A stretch of DNA of 64,000 nt, from positions 17,973,303 through 18,037,302 of the forward strand of contig NC_092581.1 in NCBI RefSeq assembly GCF_037975245.1, given 5' to 3'. Made by a program: the position numbers and the translations under genes. Origin of the DNA: Apostichopus japonicus. Its lineage: Eukaryota; Echinodermata; Holothuroidea; Aspidochirotida; Stichopodidae. Within the stretch, counting starts at the first letter, position 1. The number at the start of each line of letters is the position of its first letter. The notes under the pieces are model-generated. The model did no database searches, was not told the origin of the DNA, and was given only the letters and a program-made list of their open reading frames with translations. Shown one piece after another: positions 30,201 through 45,200 of the stretch.

Positions 30201-33200
30201 GTGTACACCTCACACAGCATGTTGCAAATTGACCTTGCACTCTTTGTAACCAGGAGAACCTCTTGTGGTGGTTACCATGGTTATCTGTCACCTGATACTG
30301 TGCACCCTATTGTACCTCCTGTAGTGAATCATTGTCTAAGAATGATTTCTGAAGTGAATGTGAATATATAGCCTATATCAAAACAAGTCGGTGTTAGGAA
30401 TGCCCTACTCTGATCTTTCACCTCAAAGGTTAGCCTGCTAATTATAGTGCAGATATATATATTGAAAAAAACAAAAAACTAACCAAGTTAATGTACTTTC
30501 CTACAACTTAAACTTTTTAAGGCTAAGCAAGAGTTGTTGCATGTATCAGCTAGGAAAGCTCTCTGCCTGTTTACAGATTCAAAACAGATATCAAACATTT
30601 TACAATTACATGACCAGTTTTGAGGTTGGAGAATCTTTTAGGTGATTTCAATACTGCTTGATCGTAGGGTTTGTCTTCATCTAAAAAGGCATATATTTGT
30701 ATGTGCACAGCCAACAGGTGGCTTATGACAGTTAAAGTTAGTACTGTATAGGCCTGCTCTTGTGACAGTGCAGATAGCAGTGTTACAATCTTGGTATTCG
30801 AGGGATTGGGAAGGGGTGAGAACTGGACGAGCAGCGTATCGAGGGACATACTGTACCCTGTAACATATAAATACACTGTCCTGCCTAATACAACCATGTG
30901 TTTGGCTGTTCAAAGTGGCAAGTGAGGCTGAGCAGTGGCGGAGCTGGAGGTATTGGCCAGGGGGCGAGAATGGTCTGTAGGGGCTCTTTTGACACTATCT
31001 AAGTGGAGCGCCACCACAGGTTGGCGCGTAGCACACAGAAAATTTTTGAGTAAAGATACTCCCTAGATCGCCGGAAATGACCCTTTCCGGGCCTGGCTAA
31101 TTTGCAGATAAACGAAGAATAAATAGGTGTCATCGCCAAATTACACCAAGAAAATGTGACAAATGTCAATAAGAAGATGAGAGCGCAATAAAAAAGTCAA
31201 TAATCTAGAATAAGTAAAAAGTGGTAAAGAGCTGAAAAGGGCGCCAGCAGTCCATTTGAGTCCGTCAGGGGGGCATCCTGGTAAAACCAGGAATTTCCAA
31301 TACAGATCAATAAGTTCATTGACTGTCAGTTTTCTTTCAACACATACTTAGTAATGATACATTACAGTAGATGATGATTCATTATAGACATGGATACATT
31401 GGGACATGGCTAACTGCATGTGATTTATGAAGAGATTGATGAGAATTGGCAACCTTCTCACCTCTAATGCCCTCCATTCATTGGTAACAAATTATCATCG
31501 GTGGCTTGGTTGGTTCTGTGAACTACCTTCTAGCTTCTCCCGTTGATAACATGTTAGGATGTGGTGGTACCCTGTTGGTTCTGGGGATTTCTCTAACATT
31601 ACTGAAGCCTCCAGATCATGGGACAACCAGGTTGGTCATGTAATATTGCCTCTTAACTTCTCTATCATTTTTTAACCTTTTACGAGAAATTGGGTAGGGG
31701 TTGTCAGTGAGCCACTCCGGGGTCAATTAAAGGCATTGAAGACTCGCCCCAAACCGCGTGCGGCCATCTGAAAAAGTTAACTTTCTGTTGCTTGCAAGTG
31801 ACGGTTTGTTCGTGTCGCTACAAAGTGCAGACAGTAATGAAATGTGATACCATTATTGTTATCTTTAGCTGGACCTGATATGTCCATCGTTGTATCGTTT
31901 GTATACTGTGCTGTGGGTATATTGACGGCAGCTGTATGTACTGACTGTACACTAGTGTCTAATTACCGACGGTAGCAAGCTGTGTGTCTATTTTCTGGAA
32001 TCGAAGGTGGTGTTTAACACTTCTGTTACACCTCTTCGAAACTAGGTCAAATTACCGGCATTAGACGTTTCTTTTTGTGCGAGTCTTCACACCCTTTAAG
32101 ATGCCCAGTGAATGGTGGGATAATGGTTCATGTATTACCAACTTCATAATGTACTTCGGGATAAACAAAGACCTAAAAAATGGGCCTGTTAACATAATTA
32201 TCAGGTCATATTTTATGTGTCCCCAGGTCTTGATCTGGCTACCAGTGACAATACCATGTGGTACCCAGTTTGTTATAATGTGACCTTAAATGTGACATCT
32301 CTACCACCTATGCTTACCTCTTACCATGAGGTGCACGGCCATGTTAACTTGACTCTAGCTTCTTTATTATTGGAAAAGAACAAAGAAATGTTTGGCTAGA
32401 AAGAAACAAAACCCAGCTATATAGAGATCAAAGTCTTCAACTATTGAGGTTGACCTCTTTGGTATTGATCTCTAGAACTTTGTGGGATTCCTTCACTTGT
32501 TGTTTTATTCTGGTGCAAAAATTCCTTGCATTTCAGTATTTTCTTCAGCAAAATATTATCAAAGAATTTAGCCTTTCAGTAGTTGTCAAATATTCTTACT
32601 AGCTTTCTTGCCCATGTCCCTTCAGGGTGTTACACATTTTCTCTTTTTCCAAATTTTATTTGGTAGATTTAGTGTGCAATCTTTGACCTATGGTGTTCTC
32701 AATTTACCACTGTGTATTATGAACTGGTTAAAGATGTATGAAGGTCACATATCCTCCCCCCCCCCAAAAAAAAAGCAGTATTATTCATTACTGTTTTTTT
32801 CTCCCTCCCTTATATTTTCGTTGTAGTGTCCTGTTTATTCTGATTAAAAGAAAATCTATTTTACAGAAGTTTGCCTTAAGGGGTATGTTAAGATTGTGAG
32901 TCACATGTAAGTAAGTATGATTTGAGGAATTTGTCATTGTCATTGTCATTGTTTTTCAAAGCAAGCATGTCATGTTTTTCTGTCATTTTGTTTGTACTTT
33001 CTTCTACTAGTCCTTGCTCTGTAGCATATTGGACATATGGTAATAATGCCTTTACTTTGTATGCTTTGCATTGTATGCTTTGGTGTTGATTGGTTGTATT
33101 GTTTTGGCTTTGCACTCTCCAACACATTGTATTGCACATAATTATGGTAGTGCATGTTCGTGCTACAAGATTAGCATTACTGGCCCAGTGAACGATACCA

Positions 33201-36200
33201 ACATGACTGGATGTTGTAACTTAAAGTTTCACATAGTCTCTGTGCATTTGCAGTTTCATACACTAGCTGTGTAGCCAACTTCATTCTGAGCCTGCCACAG
33301 CGCTCACAAGCGCCCTCACTTTGTAGGTACCTACATGACTACACTCCCTGGTGTGTTGTCCGCCCATGAAATATACACCATGAACAACTGAAAAGTTTGT
33401 CCTAATACTGCCAGCACTTCACACGCACTACAATACTGTGTATTTGCAGGCAAATGCAGTTCTAGTTGCATATTGGAATAATTTGTCACTTTTTAAGTTT
33501 TAAGTCAATGATATAAGATCATGAAGTATCAGCTCTATGGTAGTGTGTCTTTGAAACTGAACTTCATGATTAGCAATTCCTAGAAACCACTCTGGGTAAT
33601 GGCCATTAGTATTATGAGGGACCCGACACAAGTTTGAATTGAGAGACGGGGGGGGGTGGGGGAGGGGGGAAGGGGGAGGTATCCTCATAAGTCAGCTTAG
33701 TGCCTACTGTGCTGATATTGCTGCCTGCGACAGAAAGACATTCATGTAAAACTTGATGTGAAACTATTAGGGAGGGGGATCCCGGCCCCCTCGATGTTGG
33801 GGCCCTGATTAACCCAGATTTTAGCAAGCTAAAATTGCCAACTTTTCTCTAAAAGTAGTCATGGTTGTTCTGATCGTTCACCTTGTTCTCAGACATTTGA
33901 GAAAGACCAAGAACATTTGTATTGATAGTGACAATTGATGTAATTGTTGGTAAAGTTCAAACAATGACTGTTGTTTACTTTCAGATTGTAACTTTGTAGA
34001 ATATTTATGGTTTATTAATATTGAGTAAATGACATTCCATTTGTACAGCCTACAGTATTTTCATGATGTTCATGGATAGTATTGACAAAGGACCTCTCGC
34101 CTGCTTTATGCTACTTTAAATTTCCTTAACGGTAATCAATATCGTAAAGGATATTGTTGGGATTAATTACAGGAAGATCAAACATCTTGTTGGTATACCA
34201 ACATAACCACTTAAATATCAATCAGTTACCACCAAACTTCTGAACTGAAAGGGATGTTAAGTAATTTCAGGAAAATGTAGCTTTCTAGTAAATATCAACT
34301 TTCAATGTGTAAATTGCTCATGTATTATTTCTCTGTTCTTTCTTGTGTGATAAGAAATGTTACTATAAACTTTAATTTTTAATAGCAGTGTATATCAAAA
34401 TTTGATCGATGGACGGCCTTTGAATTGCTACTTCCAGTTTGCTTATAATTTGCTGTTGTGGACATTTAATTACTTATACTGTGCTTGATATAATAATTTT
34501 AGAAATTATTTTTTGAAATAATTTTAGAAAATATCTATTATTATAGGTTAATCCTAGTAGAACCTTTTGAATCAATTTAATTGAGTCTATCGACAAACAT
34601 AGAATTAGATTACTTGTTATGTAGTTAAATTTGTTTAAACTTGAACTCCAATCTGAAAAATATTTTAACTTGCTTAAAATGATTAAATTCTGGACTTGAG
34701 CTGTTCTCTTGTGCTTGACCACAGTTTATTCTGATGAAGGATTATCATGAAGAACAGAAAGATGGAGTGAGCTTTCTTTCAAGACAGATAAAGACTTTGC
34801 ATAGTGATGATCATGCAACTTTTTGTTTTTTTCTTTTAACAGCCCCCTTCAACAAGCAATGGGTGCAATGAAACATGCAGAGTGGATGCGGTAACTATTT
34901 ATTCATTATTTACCCTTTCCTCTCCTCCTTTGCCTCCTCTATCGGTGCTGCTTCCCCCCCCCCCCCCACTGTCACATTTCCCAGCATGTTTATTCTGTTA
35001 ATTTCCAGGTTGATATAATATCTGGTATGATAGTTTAGGCCATGATTTTGAACAATTTCTTTTTTATGTAAATGGGCTGTCAGATATTGTCATCAAAGGG
35101 ATGGATCACACAATCTTTGTTCACATCTTTTTTTAACAACTTTAATAGTGGAAAGAATTCATAGATTATTTCATGTACTGACCTCTTCCAATATCCCCCT
35201 GATTCCCCTTCCTTTCCATATAATCATTTCAAAAGTCAGGGTTTGAGAATATAATAACCATTATTAATATATAGCATTCAAAATTTATTTCCCCATGAAG
35301 TTAAAGATGTTTTTGTTTCTTCGAAAGTGTTCTATATTGCAGCTTCAATTACAATTTGATCAGGAAACAAATAAATAATAATTAATAATAATATAAATAT
35401 CAGAGGGAAGAAAAAGGAAAAGATGAAATCTTATAAAACCAAAAACCCAAAAATTGTTGGAGACGACCTTTTCCATGAGGCAGATTTTCCCCTTTTCTTC
35501 AAATGTTTGAGAAAGTTAAAAGATTTCATTTTCATGTTTCTAACTTTCTACCAAATATAATACAATACATTCTCTACATGCTATGTAAAATCACACATGA
35601 TGCTAGTATTGCTGTTCATGTACTGTAAAAAATGTGGTTCAGTATAATGCTTTTAGTTATTAATGATAACACGTTAATAGATCTCATGGGTAGACATTTA
35701 CTGTACCAATTATACCAGCCAGTGATAGCACAGACTTACATAACACAGTATACAGTATGTAATTATTATGGCATATTTATTCAGTGCGTCATAGTCGCTA
35801 CCATGGGTAAGGGGTGAAACAAATTTATGGTTTGACCCATGACAGCTGTTTGTGTAAGTTTCTGTTGTTTGTACAGTGGTATACCATGTACCATTTGGTG
35901 TTGTCTACTAACAGTATGGGCGCATGAGCATTGGTTACCAGCGTGCAGACAAACTTTTCTTTAAATATTTTGTTTTTTGTGTGGGTTCGTTGGACTTAAA
36001 CTGCTATAGATGTTGTCATACTGGTAGTTAAATGTGTGTACAGGGTGTGGTGTTTTGATCCTAGGAACTTCCTCCTTGGCAGACTTAAAGGGAGACTAGA
36101 AAAGTGAAATAATAGATGGGTGTGTCTATTGGAAAATCAAACAAGTGAATTGAGGTGAACTAGGAAACAGTGAGCAGTGAAAAGAATAGAAACAAGTAGA

Positions 36201-39200
36201 TTTAAAAGGCCGCAGCAGATAAACAGGATAATTGTTGTAGTAACCTTGAGTCCTGTGTATATTTGTTATGGCTGCATGTGTTGATTGACTGGTTTGTTGA
36301 TAAACATGTGTGTAATAACTATTTCCATGGAACCATTGAACCATAGCAGTATGATTGCATCTTCACTGTAATGTGCTCTATACTGCGGTAAGAATCAACT
36401 AGCTTAACCGCCAGATCTTCATATGGAATGCATTAAAGTGCATTGGAGTGTACCAGATTTCAAAAGTGGGTGGGGGAGGGGGTGGAAGCATTTAAGAGGG
36501 GGAAGCTCTAAATTTCTATTGACTGATTCATATAGGGGTGTGACAACTTATTAAAGGTAGTCAGTATAGGCCCCAAATTATAGCACGCTTTAATTGCTAG
36601 AAGTTTTCAAAATGTACTTTTCTGGAGGTATTTACTCTCCAAATTGTTCGCAGACATTTTCAAGGAACATACAAGATGACTGAATGTCTAAGTGAGGAAA
36701 ACTTCCTTGATAGTTGTAATAAAAAATAGTTAAACATTTTGACCAAAGGTGACCATATTTGAATATCTAGCATATTTGGGGCAAATTATACAGCATACAG
36801 GTCTTTAAGGGGCAGAGTAGAATGAATGATTTATAAAGCAGAGGGTGTGATTAACTTACCTGTCTCCCTTACCTAAGCACACCTATCTACCTTAGTCTAA
36901 TAACTAGTAACATGCTTACACTGCACCCCAATGACCCTATCTAAGGTCACTGGCCTCCTCCTTCCGAATCTACCATCCTAAAGCCTTCTAAGGCATTGAA
37001 GACTCGCCCCAAACCGCGTGCGACCATCTGAAAAAGTTAACTTTCTGTTGCTTGCAAGTGACGTTTTGTTTGTGTCGCTACAAAATGCAGACAGTAATGA
37101 AACGTGATACCTTGTTATCTTAAGCTGGACCTGAGATGTCCATCGCTGTATCGTTTATACATTGTGCTGTGGGTATTGACCGCAGCTGTATGTACTGACT
37201 GTACACTAGTGTCCAATTACCGACGGTAGCAAGCTGTGTGTGTAATTTCTGGGATCTATGGTGGTGTCTAACACTTCTGTTACACCTCATTCGAAGCTAG
37301 GTCAGATTACCGGCATTAGACATTTCTTTTTGTGCGAGTCTTCACACGCTTTAACATGTGTTTTGTATTGGATTATCCAAACCCTTTTTTCACACAGGTT
37401 TGGTTTATGGGTGGTCCTCCAGAAGAAGCTTTGAAGTTTTAGATGTCAACATTATGCATTCAGAGGCATATTTATACAATAACTTAGGTCTTTATTAAGG
37501 TCTTATTGCATGGATATATTCTAACAAATTAATACTCTTGAAGCTGAGGTTGTCTGAGGTTCAAAAGGGGAGTGTACAACCAGAGTAGTGGTCTAATTCT
37601 TCTCAGACTGAATTTAGAAATATCCCGACTGAACTGTCTACCAGACTGACGATGGAAGGGGGGGGGGTGAGGGGTTCTGTGGAAGTTTGTGGGGGCAGTA
37701 GCACTCCTGGTATCTCTATATTAACAAAGCTAACTCTCATTTTGTCTCTGTTTCAGTGCCAGAAAGGGTGCACGTTATGGGATAACTCCACATTAATAGA
37801 CGGATGCAGTCAATCTTGTGTAAGTATTACTGGTGGTATTCTTGTGTATTTTTGTCGGAATAATTTATTTGGTACAGTATATTGCATCGCAAAAGGGTCA
37901 GATTGCTGTAGAAGTCCAAAGAGGTTTAGCAGTTTTTACATAGTAAACCATAGTATTTTGTTTTTATAAGAGACTAAATTCATAATCTTTACAATTGCTA
38001 CACAAACTTTTGAATGCAAAAATTATTCCCTGATAGCTTCCAAGTTATTTTAATCTTCTCTTTTAACGATTGAAGGAAGAAATAGTGAAAAATCTGATCT
38101 TTGAATGGTTTACACTGCCACATTCAGGGTAAGTTTCTTCTGCAGACAATTAGGTAGATCAAATCTGTCAACTTCTTTTTTGTCAATCACATTTGTTTTT
38201 ACAGTTTTTAGCTATGTATTTGGGCATGCCAAAGACCTGAGATTACAATCGTAGGATGGTATATATACACTAACTTTATAAAACCATAAATGTTATTACA
38301 AGGACAGCAGTAATGTCGATCGCATTGATGTTGCACTGTACTTTAGTCCTATCATTCAACCATGTGATTTCATCGATGGTCTGATCAGATTTCGGCAGAA
38401 ATAGAAAGAATGATACTTGTAAAACTTGTGAGTCAAACAGCTCTATAAGCAAGCAAAAGTTTACCTAACTTTGCCCATACATTGAAGCTCATCTTTATAT
38501 AAAACTTGTAAAATGGTGAAAATAATTCATGAAAGTGCTTCATAATGCAACATTGATGTTCTCTTGTTCCACTGTAGCAGTTTTAACTGTTTTCACCAAG
38601 CTTTTGCAGATTAAGATTACGTTGGAAAAAAATTGTTCAAAATTTGATTTCCAAAGTGGATGCCAGGGACGGTGCAGTACCTGCAGTACCTGTCTAATGC
38701 AGTACACAAAGTTTGGGGACCTGTAAAGTTACTGTACACCACCATACATTGAAATATTAAGTGGCAGCCTTATACAGTCTGAATACAAGAACTTACAGAT
38801 ATTCCCATTGGGTTTATCATATCACCAGTACATATGTACAAAGTACTGCTTAGGTATTGGTAAGTGTGTGTTTGTGCTTTGCTACAGTTTAACTCCCAAA
38901 CAAGCTCCATACAAAGCTTCACCAGCTGACTGCACATTTACACTCTATTCAATAAACAAGTTCTGTCTTGTGTAATAGCCTGCTGGGAGGAGAATTATGT
39001 ACATTCCGATCAGGTTGGTCCCTGCCAGTACAGTTTTATTCTACTGTCTAACAGTGTACTTCAAAACAAGCTGTTGAAGTATATCTAGTGGCTGTTGAAA
39101 AAAATGGGGGGGGGGAAGTGTAATTTCATGGAAAATATTCACCGTCATTTGAACCCAATTATCGTTTTGATGAAATACTGGTTGAATTCAAGCCAAGTTG

Positions 39201-42200
39201 CCGTTTACAGGTCACAGTATTAAACAGAGTTTCAAAGAACTCCCGATGCAAGGGGGCTGGGGCTGAGAGTCGTTTGGTAGTTTGGTTTCGTGCCCAGGTT
39301 CTTACCTGGGCGATGTTTCCTTAAAAAAAGTTAGAGTTTCAAAGAACTTTTGAGTGTATTATTGATGGGAAATGAATGATAAAAATCATGTGATAGATAA
39401 AGTGATTGATTTATTAATGTTTGTATTGTCCTTAGTCCAGTTCAATACAATAGGATGTAAAGAATAGCATCTAGATTAGTTCAGTTAAATTGTTAACTTT
39501 AATATGTTTCCTTTTTTCTCTAGAATCAATCTTACTCTAATGAAACATTTAAAGTAAGTATTTATGATTTATCTGGTTATTTATGCTTAATATCTCTTTA
39601 GTTTCTACTAGTTTTGAAAGTTTTCCCATAGTTTTTTATTTCAATACCAAAGTGACCTTCAGATGAGTAACCATCTGACCTGTTATTGGCAACTCTGTTA
39701 ATCTGTAGTAGAGGATGGAAAATAGAAATAATTATTATTAATTAATTATGAATAATTAATAATTATTAATAATTAATTATTAATTATTATTTAAGATTCA
39801 TAATCCTGTCAATGTTGTCTTCCTCTATCTGTCACTCTGGATACCTGTTGAATTTATTAACAACTTTACTGTTAATCTAACTTCAGTTACAGTACATGTT
39901 GGGTCTAACTTTAGTGCAGTTCATCAGAACCATGCTTTGATGAAAAAAAAGTTCCTTGCTCTTTTTAGAAGTGAGGAATTTTGTTTTGGTATTTTGTGTT
40001 GGATTGGGGATTATGTATTGGTGTTTTGTGTTGGATGTAGAAATCAATCAAGTTGAAGTTTTCTGAATTTGACTTTTTTTCGGTTCTTTTTTCTTGTCAG
40101 GTTGCTTTTAGCAACATTTCCATCAAGCTGTTAACAGTTAATATTGAATTAACATTTCCACTAATAATCCATTGTTCTTTATTTATTGTTCATTGTAGGT
40201 GCAATACTGTAGCAGAGGATGTAGCTATTATGAGCAAGCATATGCTATGGCTATCCTTGGTAAGATATTTATAAAAATAAAACAATCCTTTGTTTTGTGG
40301 TGTTAAATATCTTTTATTGAATAAAATTTTTTGGATTAAAATTATCACTTTTGAAATATATATAACAAAGAGAGTAGATGATGTGTCTTACCGAGGACAA
40401 TCATCCTTCCATAATTGGAGAAAAGCCATTAACAATAGGCTGTTGTTTTTAATTTACTTACTGTCTAATATTTGATGATTTCATTCACTTCGTCACTGAC
40501 CTGTCCCCTCATAATCTCAGTACTCTCGCTCTACTATGCCTAGAGTAAACTGGTAGTAATTTTAGCAATTTACACCCTTAGTGAATGACCACTTCTGGTC
40601 AATGACCTTCATTCTACCACCCAAAGTGACCTAGAAAGTGGGGATTTTTAGATGAAAAGTGTGTTTGTTTTTGTGGACTCGGATCGGCCTCTGCCATTTC
40701 ATATTCAGACTTGCCTCGGACTTGGACCCATTGGAGTCTACTACAACCGTGGTTATTGGAGACACTTTTGTTATCTTTACGTCAATCTCTTCTCCTTCTT
40801 GAACGTTGACAGCTGCTGATCCGAAGACTGCTCCAATTCGGCTCGGGCTTCCAACAAGTTCTTCGATAGTGATTCAATGGGAAGGATCAAGCAACTCTGA
40901 AGTGTTCTACAACGTTCAGTGGCAATATGCAGAAATAGATGGCAGCAGATGGAGCACATTTGATGTAAGAGGAAACGACTTGAACCAGGGACGGAAGAAG
41001 GGGGACATGCTGGAGGGGCGCAGACTTTAAGGGGCGGTGGGACATGTCATTTTGATTTGACAGGGCAAACCACAAAGTCCGCCATTTTGAAAACTTTCTA
41101 ACTTTCCAACAATTGTTCAAAGGTGCATTCCATACCACAAATTTGAGTACTTGAAAGGGTTTCAGTAAAAAGAGACTTTTTTATTACATAACAGTTTCTT
41201 ATTGTTTTTAAATAACAGGGGGTACTTTTTCTTTACAAGAATGGAAAAAAAAATATATATATATATACATACCCTCCCTCATTCCCCGAGTTCTGGTGCC
41301 CCCTTGCTTGCACAAAAATATTAATGATGTAGATATAAGATTATTCAGTTTTGAAGTTTTTTCATTAGAGTTGACAGTATCCAATAGTATATTTACTACT
41401 TACAGACAATTCTGAATTGTTCACTTCTAGCAGATTACAATTAAGGTAATGAAAGTTCCATATTGTTATAGTTAAAATGCATTTAATAGAGCTAGGAAAA
41501 CATTTTGATGTCACGGTAAGTCTGTCGCCAAATTGTCTGTTTAGCTAACGATTCTATTCAAAACATTTGTCAAATTAAAGGGTTTATGTGGAAACATTGC
41601 TTTATTGCATTTTCGCATTTTTGAAATTTGGTTCTGGCTCCACACAATCTTTCCGTCCCAGTTGAAACAGGCATGAGTTTTTCCTGCGAATTTCTAACTA
41701 TTATCCTAACACACTTTAGCATATGCAAATTGTAGCCTATACCGAAAATTTTCTCTGGATTTTCATAGAGTTCCCTACATTAGCTTACATAGTCTTTGGG
41801 ACATCCAAGTCCCCACAACTTTCAGGCCCTAGGGGAAAACCCTGCTGGCATCCCTGATTATGGATGGTTGAATGTAGATAATGTAGTCTTTCCTTTCTGG
41901 TTTGTTTGTTTCCAGTCAACTTTTGAAACTGAGATGAATGTCACAGGTCTGATGCCATTCACCTCATACATATTCAGAGTGCAGTGGGTGGTCTTTTCCC
42001 CAGCTTACACAGCCCTCACCCCGGAATCCGAAAAACTGCAAACAGAAGCCAATGGACGTAAGATTTGTTTGTCTTGTTTAAGCCCTGAGAATCATTTCTT
42101 ACAACCAGAATTTAAGTTTTTCACATATAGAGCAACTTAATTGATATAGTCTTCTTGACATATAACATTTGTACTGATAGATATTTGACAATCTCTTAGT

Positions 42201-45200
42201 AATGTGTTTCCTTTCCTAAATGCAGTTTCTTTCATGAAGAATTCATCAACAAATTACGAAAGAAACAAATTTGGGAGCAAAGATTATGCAAGCTTCGCTT
42301 AAAAACTGTTATCCGTTGGTCTTTAAAAGTATTCATCAAAATGCAATGTTCAAAGGCACACCCTATTACTCGCCAGGGCTGAGTGTAGAAAAGTACAGCT
42401 CAAAATGCAAAAAAAAAGGAGACTTTTTGATTATATTACAATTTCTTTATGTATCAAATAACTGGGCAATATTTAATAAATAACAAGTTCAAACATATAG
42501 AATGTATAACAGATGATCGATTTGTAAATGATGTAGTTTTGTTCTGAATCAAAATAACCTCAAACAAGCCAAACAGAAAGATCATAAATTTGTTAATAAT
42601 TTGGTGATTGTCTTTCTTTTTTTCCCCAGCCCCCATTGATGCACCTGTCATTACCAACCTCATCAGCCCCTCTGCAACCACCATCCTTGTGGAGTGGAGT
42701 GGGGTTCAGTTTCCAGCTGGTCCCATTGTCGGTCATGATTTGAACATAGAGTCCTCCACATTAGTAAGGATGTCGGTCGGACACAATGTGTTTTCCCACG
42801 TTTTCACAGATCAGCTTCCTAATACCACATATAACGTATCCGTAGCAGCTCGTAATTCATTCGGTTCAGGACCTCTTAGAGCACAATCGGTGACGACGTT
42901 GGAAGCAAAATCAGGTGATTTTAAGCTTGGGTCCTTGTTTAACTCCTTTGCCTTTCTTTCTTGTGTCTTTTAAATTAATGTCTTCTAACTCATAAGGTAC
43001 GGTTTAAAAAAAATAAAAAAAATGAAAAATGCTGGCAGATACTGCTGGGCAAGGATGAATCAATATCAGGTAATATAGGGATTATCTCTGCAGACCTACA
43101 TTAATACCTGTTTTGTGGAGAAAAAAAAAACACTGTGGTGGAGCACAAGATATTATGTCCCCCTCAACTTGGCTGTATAAATGCTGTATCCCCATTCCTT
43201 CACTGTCCTAATTTTGAGATGGTAGATAAACTAAGGTTGGACAAAAACATGTATAGGTTGCTATATCAGTAACTTCATCATGATGATAAAGGATGAGTCC
43301 TTCCTCATCATGACTTGAAGGGATCCCTTGGTTATATCCTCCACCCCAGTCATACCTGAAGGGGTACATTTGGAAGGAGGATTGAGTGGGCATCGCCTCA
43401 GATGTAGGATGGGGGGGGGGGGGATTTAGCACAGTGCTAACATTTTACCAGATAGTAGGTTAGGTAAATGAGGAAAGTGCATCAGAAGACCAGGCGCGTA
43501 GCCAGGAATTTGCCATGGGAGGGGCGAAACTGCAGATTCAGCATTGCAAACTATCTAAGCGTAGTGCCACCATGGTTGGCGCGAAACGTACAAGAACATT
43601 TTGGCTGAAAATGCCTCCCAGATCGCTGGAAATGGCACTTCCCAGGCCTTGTAAGGTGCATCTTAGCATTTTCTCTTTTGAAAATACTAGCGATATCATA
43701 AAAACATTAATTTTTTTTTTTTAAATATGCTCAAGGGGGGGGAGCGGCTGCCCCCTTTGCCCCCTCCTTGGCTATGTGCCTGAAGAAGACTGGAAACTGG
43801 TCAGTGTTGTCCATCTTAAATCCCCAAAACCAGTAAGTTTTGGGGATTATATTATTCACCCCTAGTCAATGTTTTATGCTATTGCTATAATCAAGTATGT
43901 TGCATAACATGTAATCCCATGCAGTATAAAACTCCATCAATCATCTGTAATTTTAGTTGTGGAAATATGAGGTTGGATTATTCATCAGTGATCTTTCATA
44001 ACAGTGGCATATATTTAAGAATTGTATGTGTGGCTTAGTCTATTGGATGCATCATGATTTAGTTTTCATATGCAAATATCTCTTTACTATAATGTTTTGT
44101 ATATTTTTATCATAAAACGTAAGTTTTATGCTTAAGACATCAAATGGTTCAAATGTGACCAGCCTGGTTCTACGTCCAGTTAAAAATATGTAACGCATTG
44201 TCTGATAATGAACTGTTCCACAATGTTTTTTTTTTGGTCTTACAGATAATTCTTCTACACCTTACTTAGTTGTCAGTGTGGAGCGATCCAGATTCTCTCC
44301 TCCATTTGCACCCGTGTCTGCGGTTGAACTTCTTCCCATTCCTTACGAAGAACTAGAAATCAGCAAAACCATCCATTTGATCAGCAATGAAAGTAGTAAA
44401 ATACTCGGTAATGTGTAGATTCATGAATGTTGATGGTGCTCCAATTTAAAACATGTACTGACAGTTTATTTCATGGATATTCGAATGATATCACAGAACT
44501 CACCCAACAGTTACCAACACATATTGAAAGAACGTTTTGGATAGAATGTGTTCCAAGCTGTTGTCCTTCCTCTAGTAAGCAGGGGGCCATCAGGGCCCTT
44601 TTCTTAAGTTGTGGGGAGAACAGGAACAGGGGGCGGGGGGAGGGAGAGGGTTTAAGGTGAATTGCAAACAGGGATATTGGTACAAGTAATAAAATGACAG
44701 GCACATGCAGGTACTCCAGAAGGGAATGGAACATACTTTTATGGCTGGAAGTGCAATGATATGGTTCCAGATAATTCTTGTTATCTTGTATCTACAATCA
44801 AACACAAAACTACTTGTAAGAATACTTACAAGAATTTTCTTTGCATATACCTCCTTTCTGTCTTCATATTCTTCTTTTGTATTATTAAAACTTGTTTGAT
44901 GGGGTTGGGGTGGGGAATAGGTATCTCTCCAGACAAATCGAATAAACATAAATTCTTTACCTTTTTTTCTTCTAGATGTTGCTGTGCATTATGATAAAAG
45001 TTATCTGTTTTTCATCGATGAAATGGGAACGATTCACCGTAAAAACATATCTGACTTATCCACCGCTGTCAACGAAACTTTAACAGAAGAAATATTGGTT
45101 GGATCGTCAACAACTAGAATTGATGTTGACTGGCTGTACGATGAGATTTATTACATTGAAGGAGTCAATATCAACAAATGCTCAATCGATGGTACAGGTG

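Larger units (their letters stand above)
18263..34842 (+). other. ROS1 intron 1 (16.6 kb)
   Basis: No credible exon was found. It contains a LINE 3' end (18479-18713), family A MITEs (19885-20100, 26618-26869), a hammerhead-like repeat (20540-20770), an old dispersed repeat (25230-25720), a G run (24821-24837), a possible LINE tail (29466-29980), a hAT-like element (30933-31280) and a family B MITE (31727-32099). The rest is unremarkable AT-rich DNA. Confidence 0.7.
34891..37756 (+). other. ROS1 intron 2
   Basis: A 2.9-kb intron containing a family A MITE (36551-36808) and a family B MITE (36987-37354) only 180 bp apart. Otherwise I see nothing. Confidence 0.7.

Noticed and set aside
34474-34722. 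82-codon minus-strand frame before ROS1 exon 2
   Set aside because: AT-rich Ile/Lys/Asn/Ser composition with no identifiable reverse-transcriptase or other motif.
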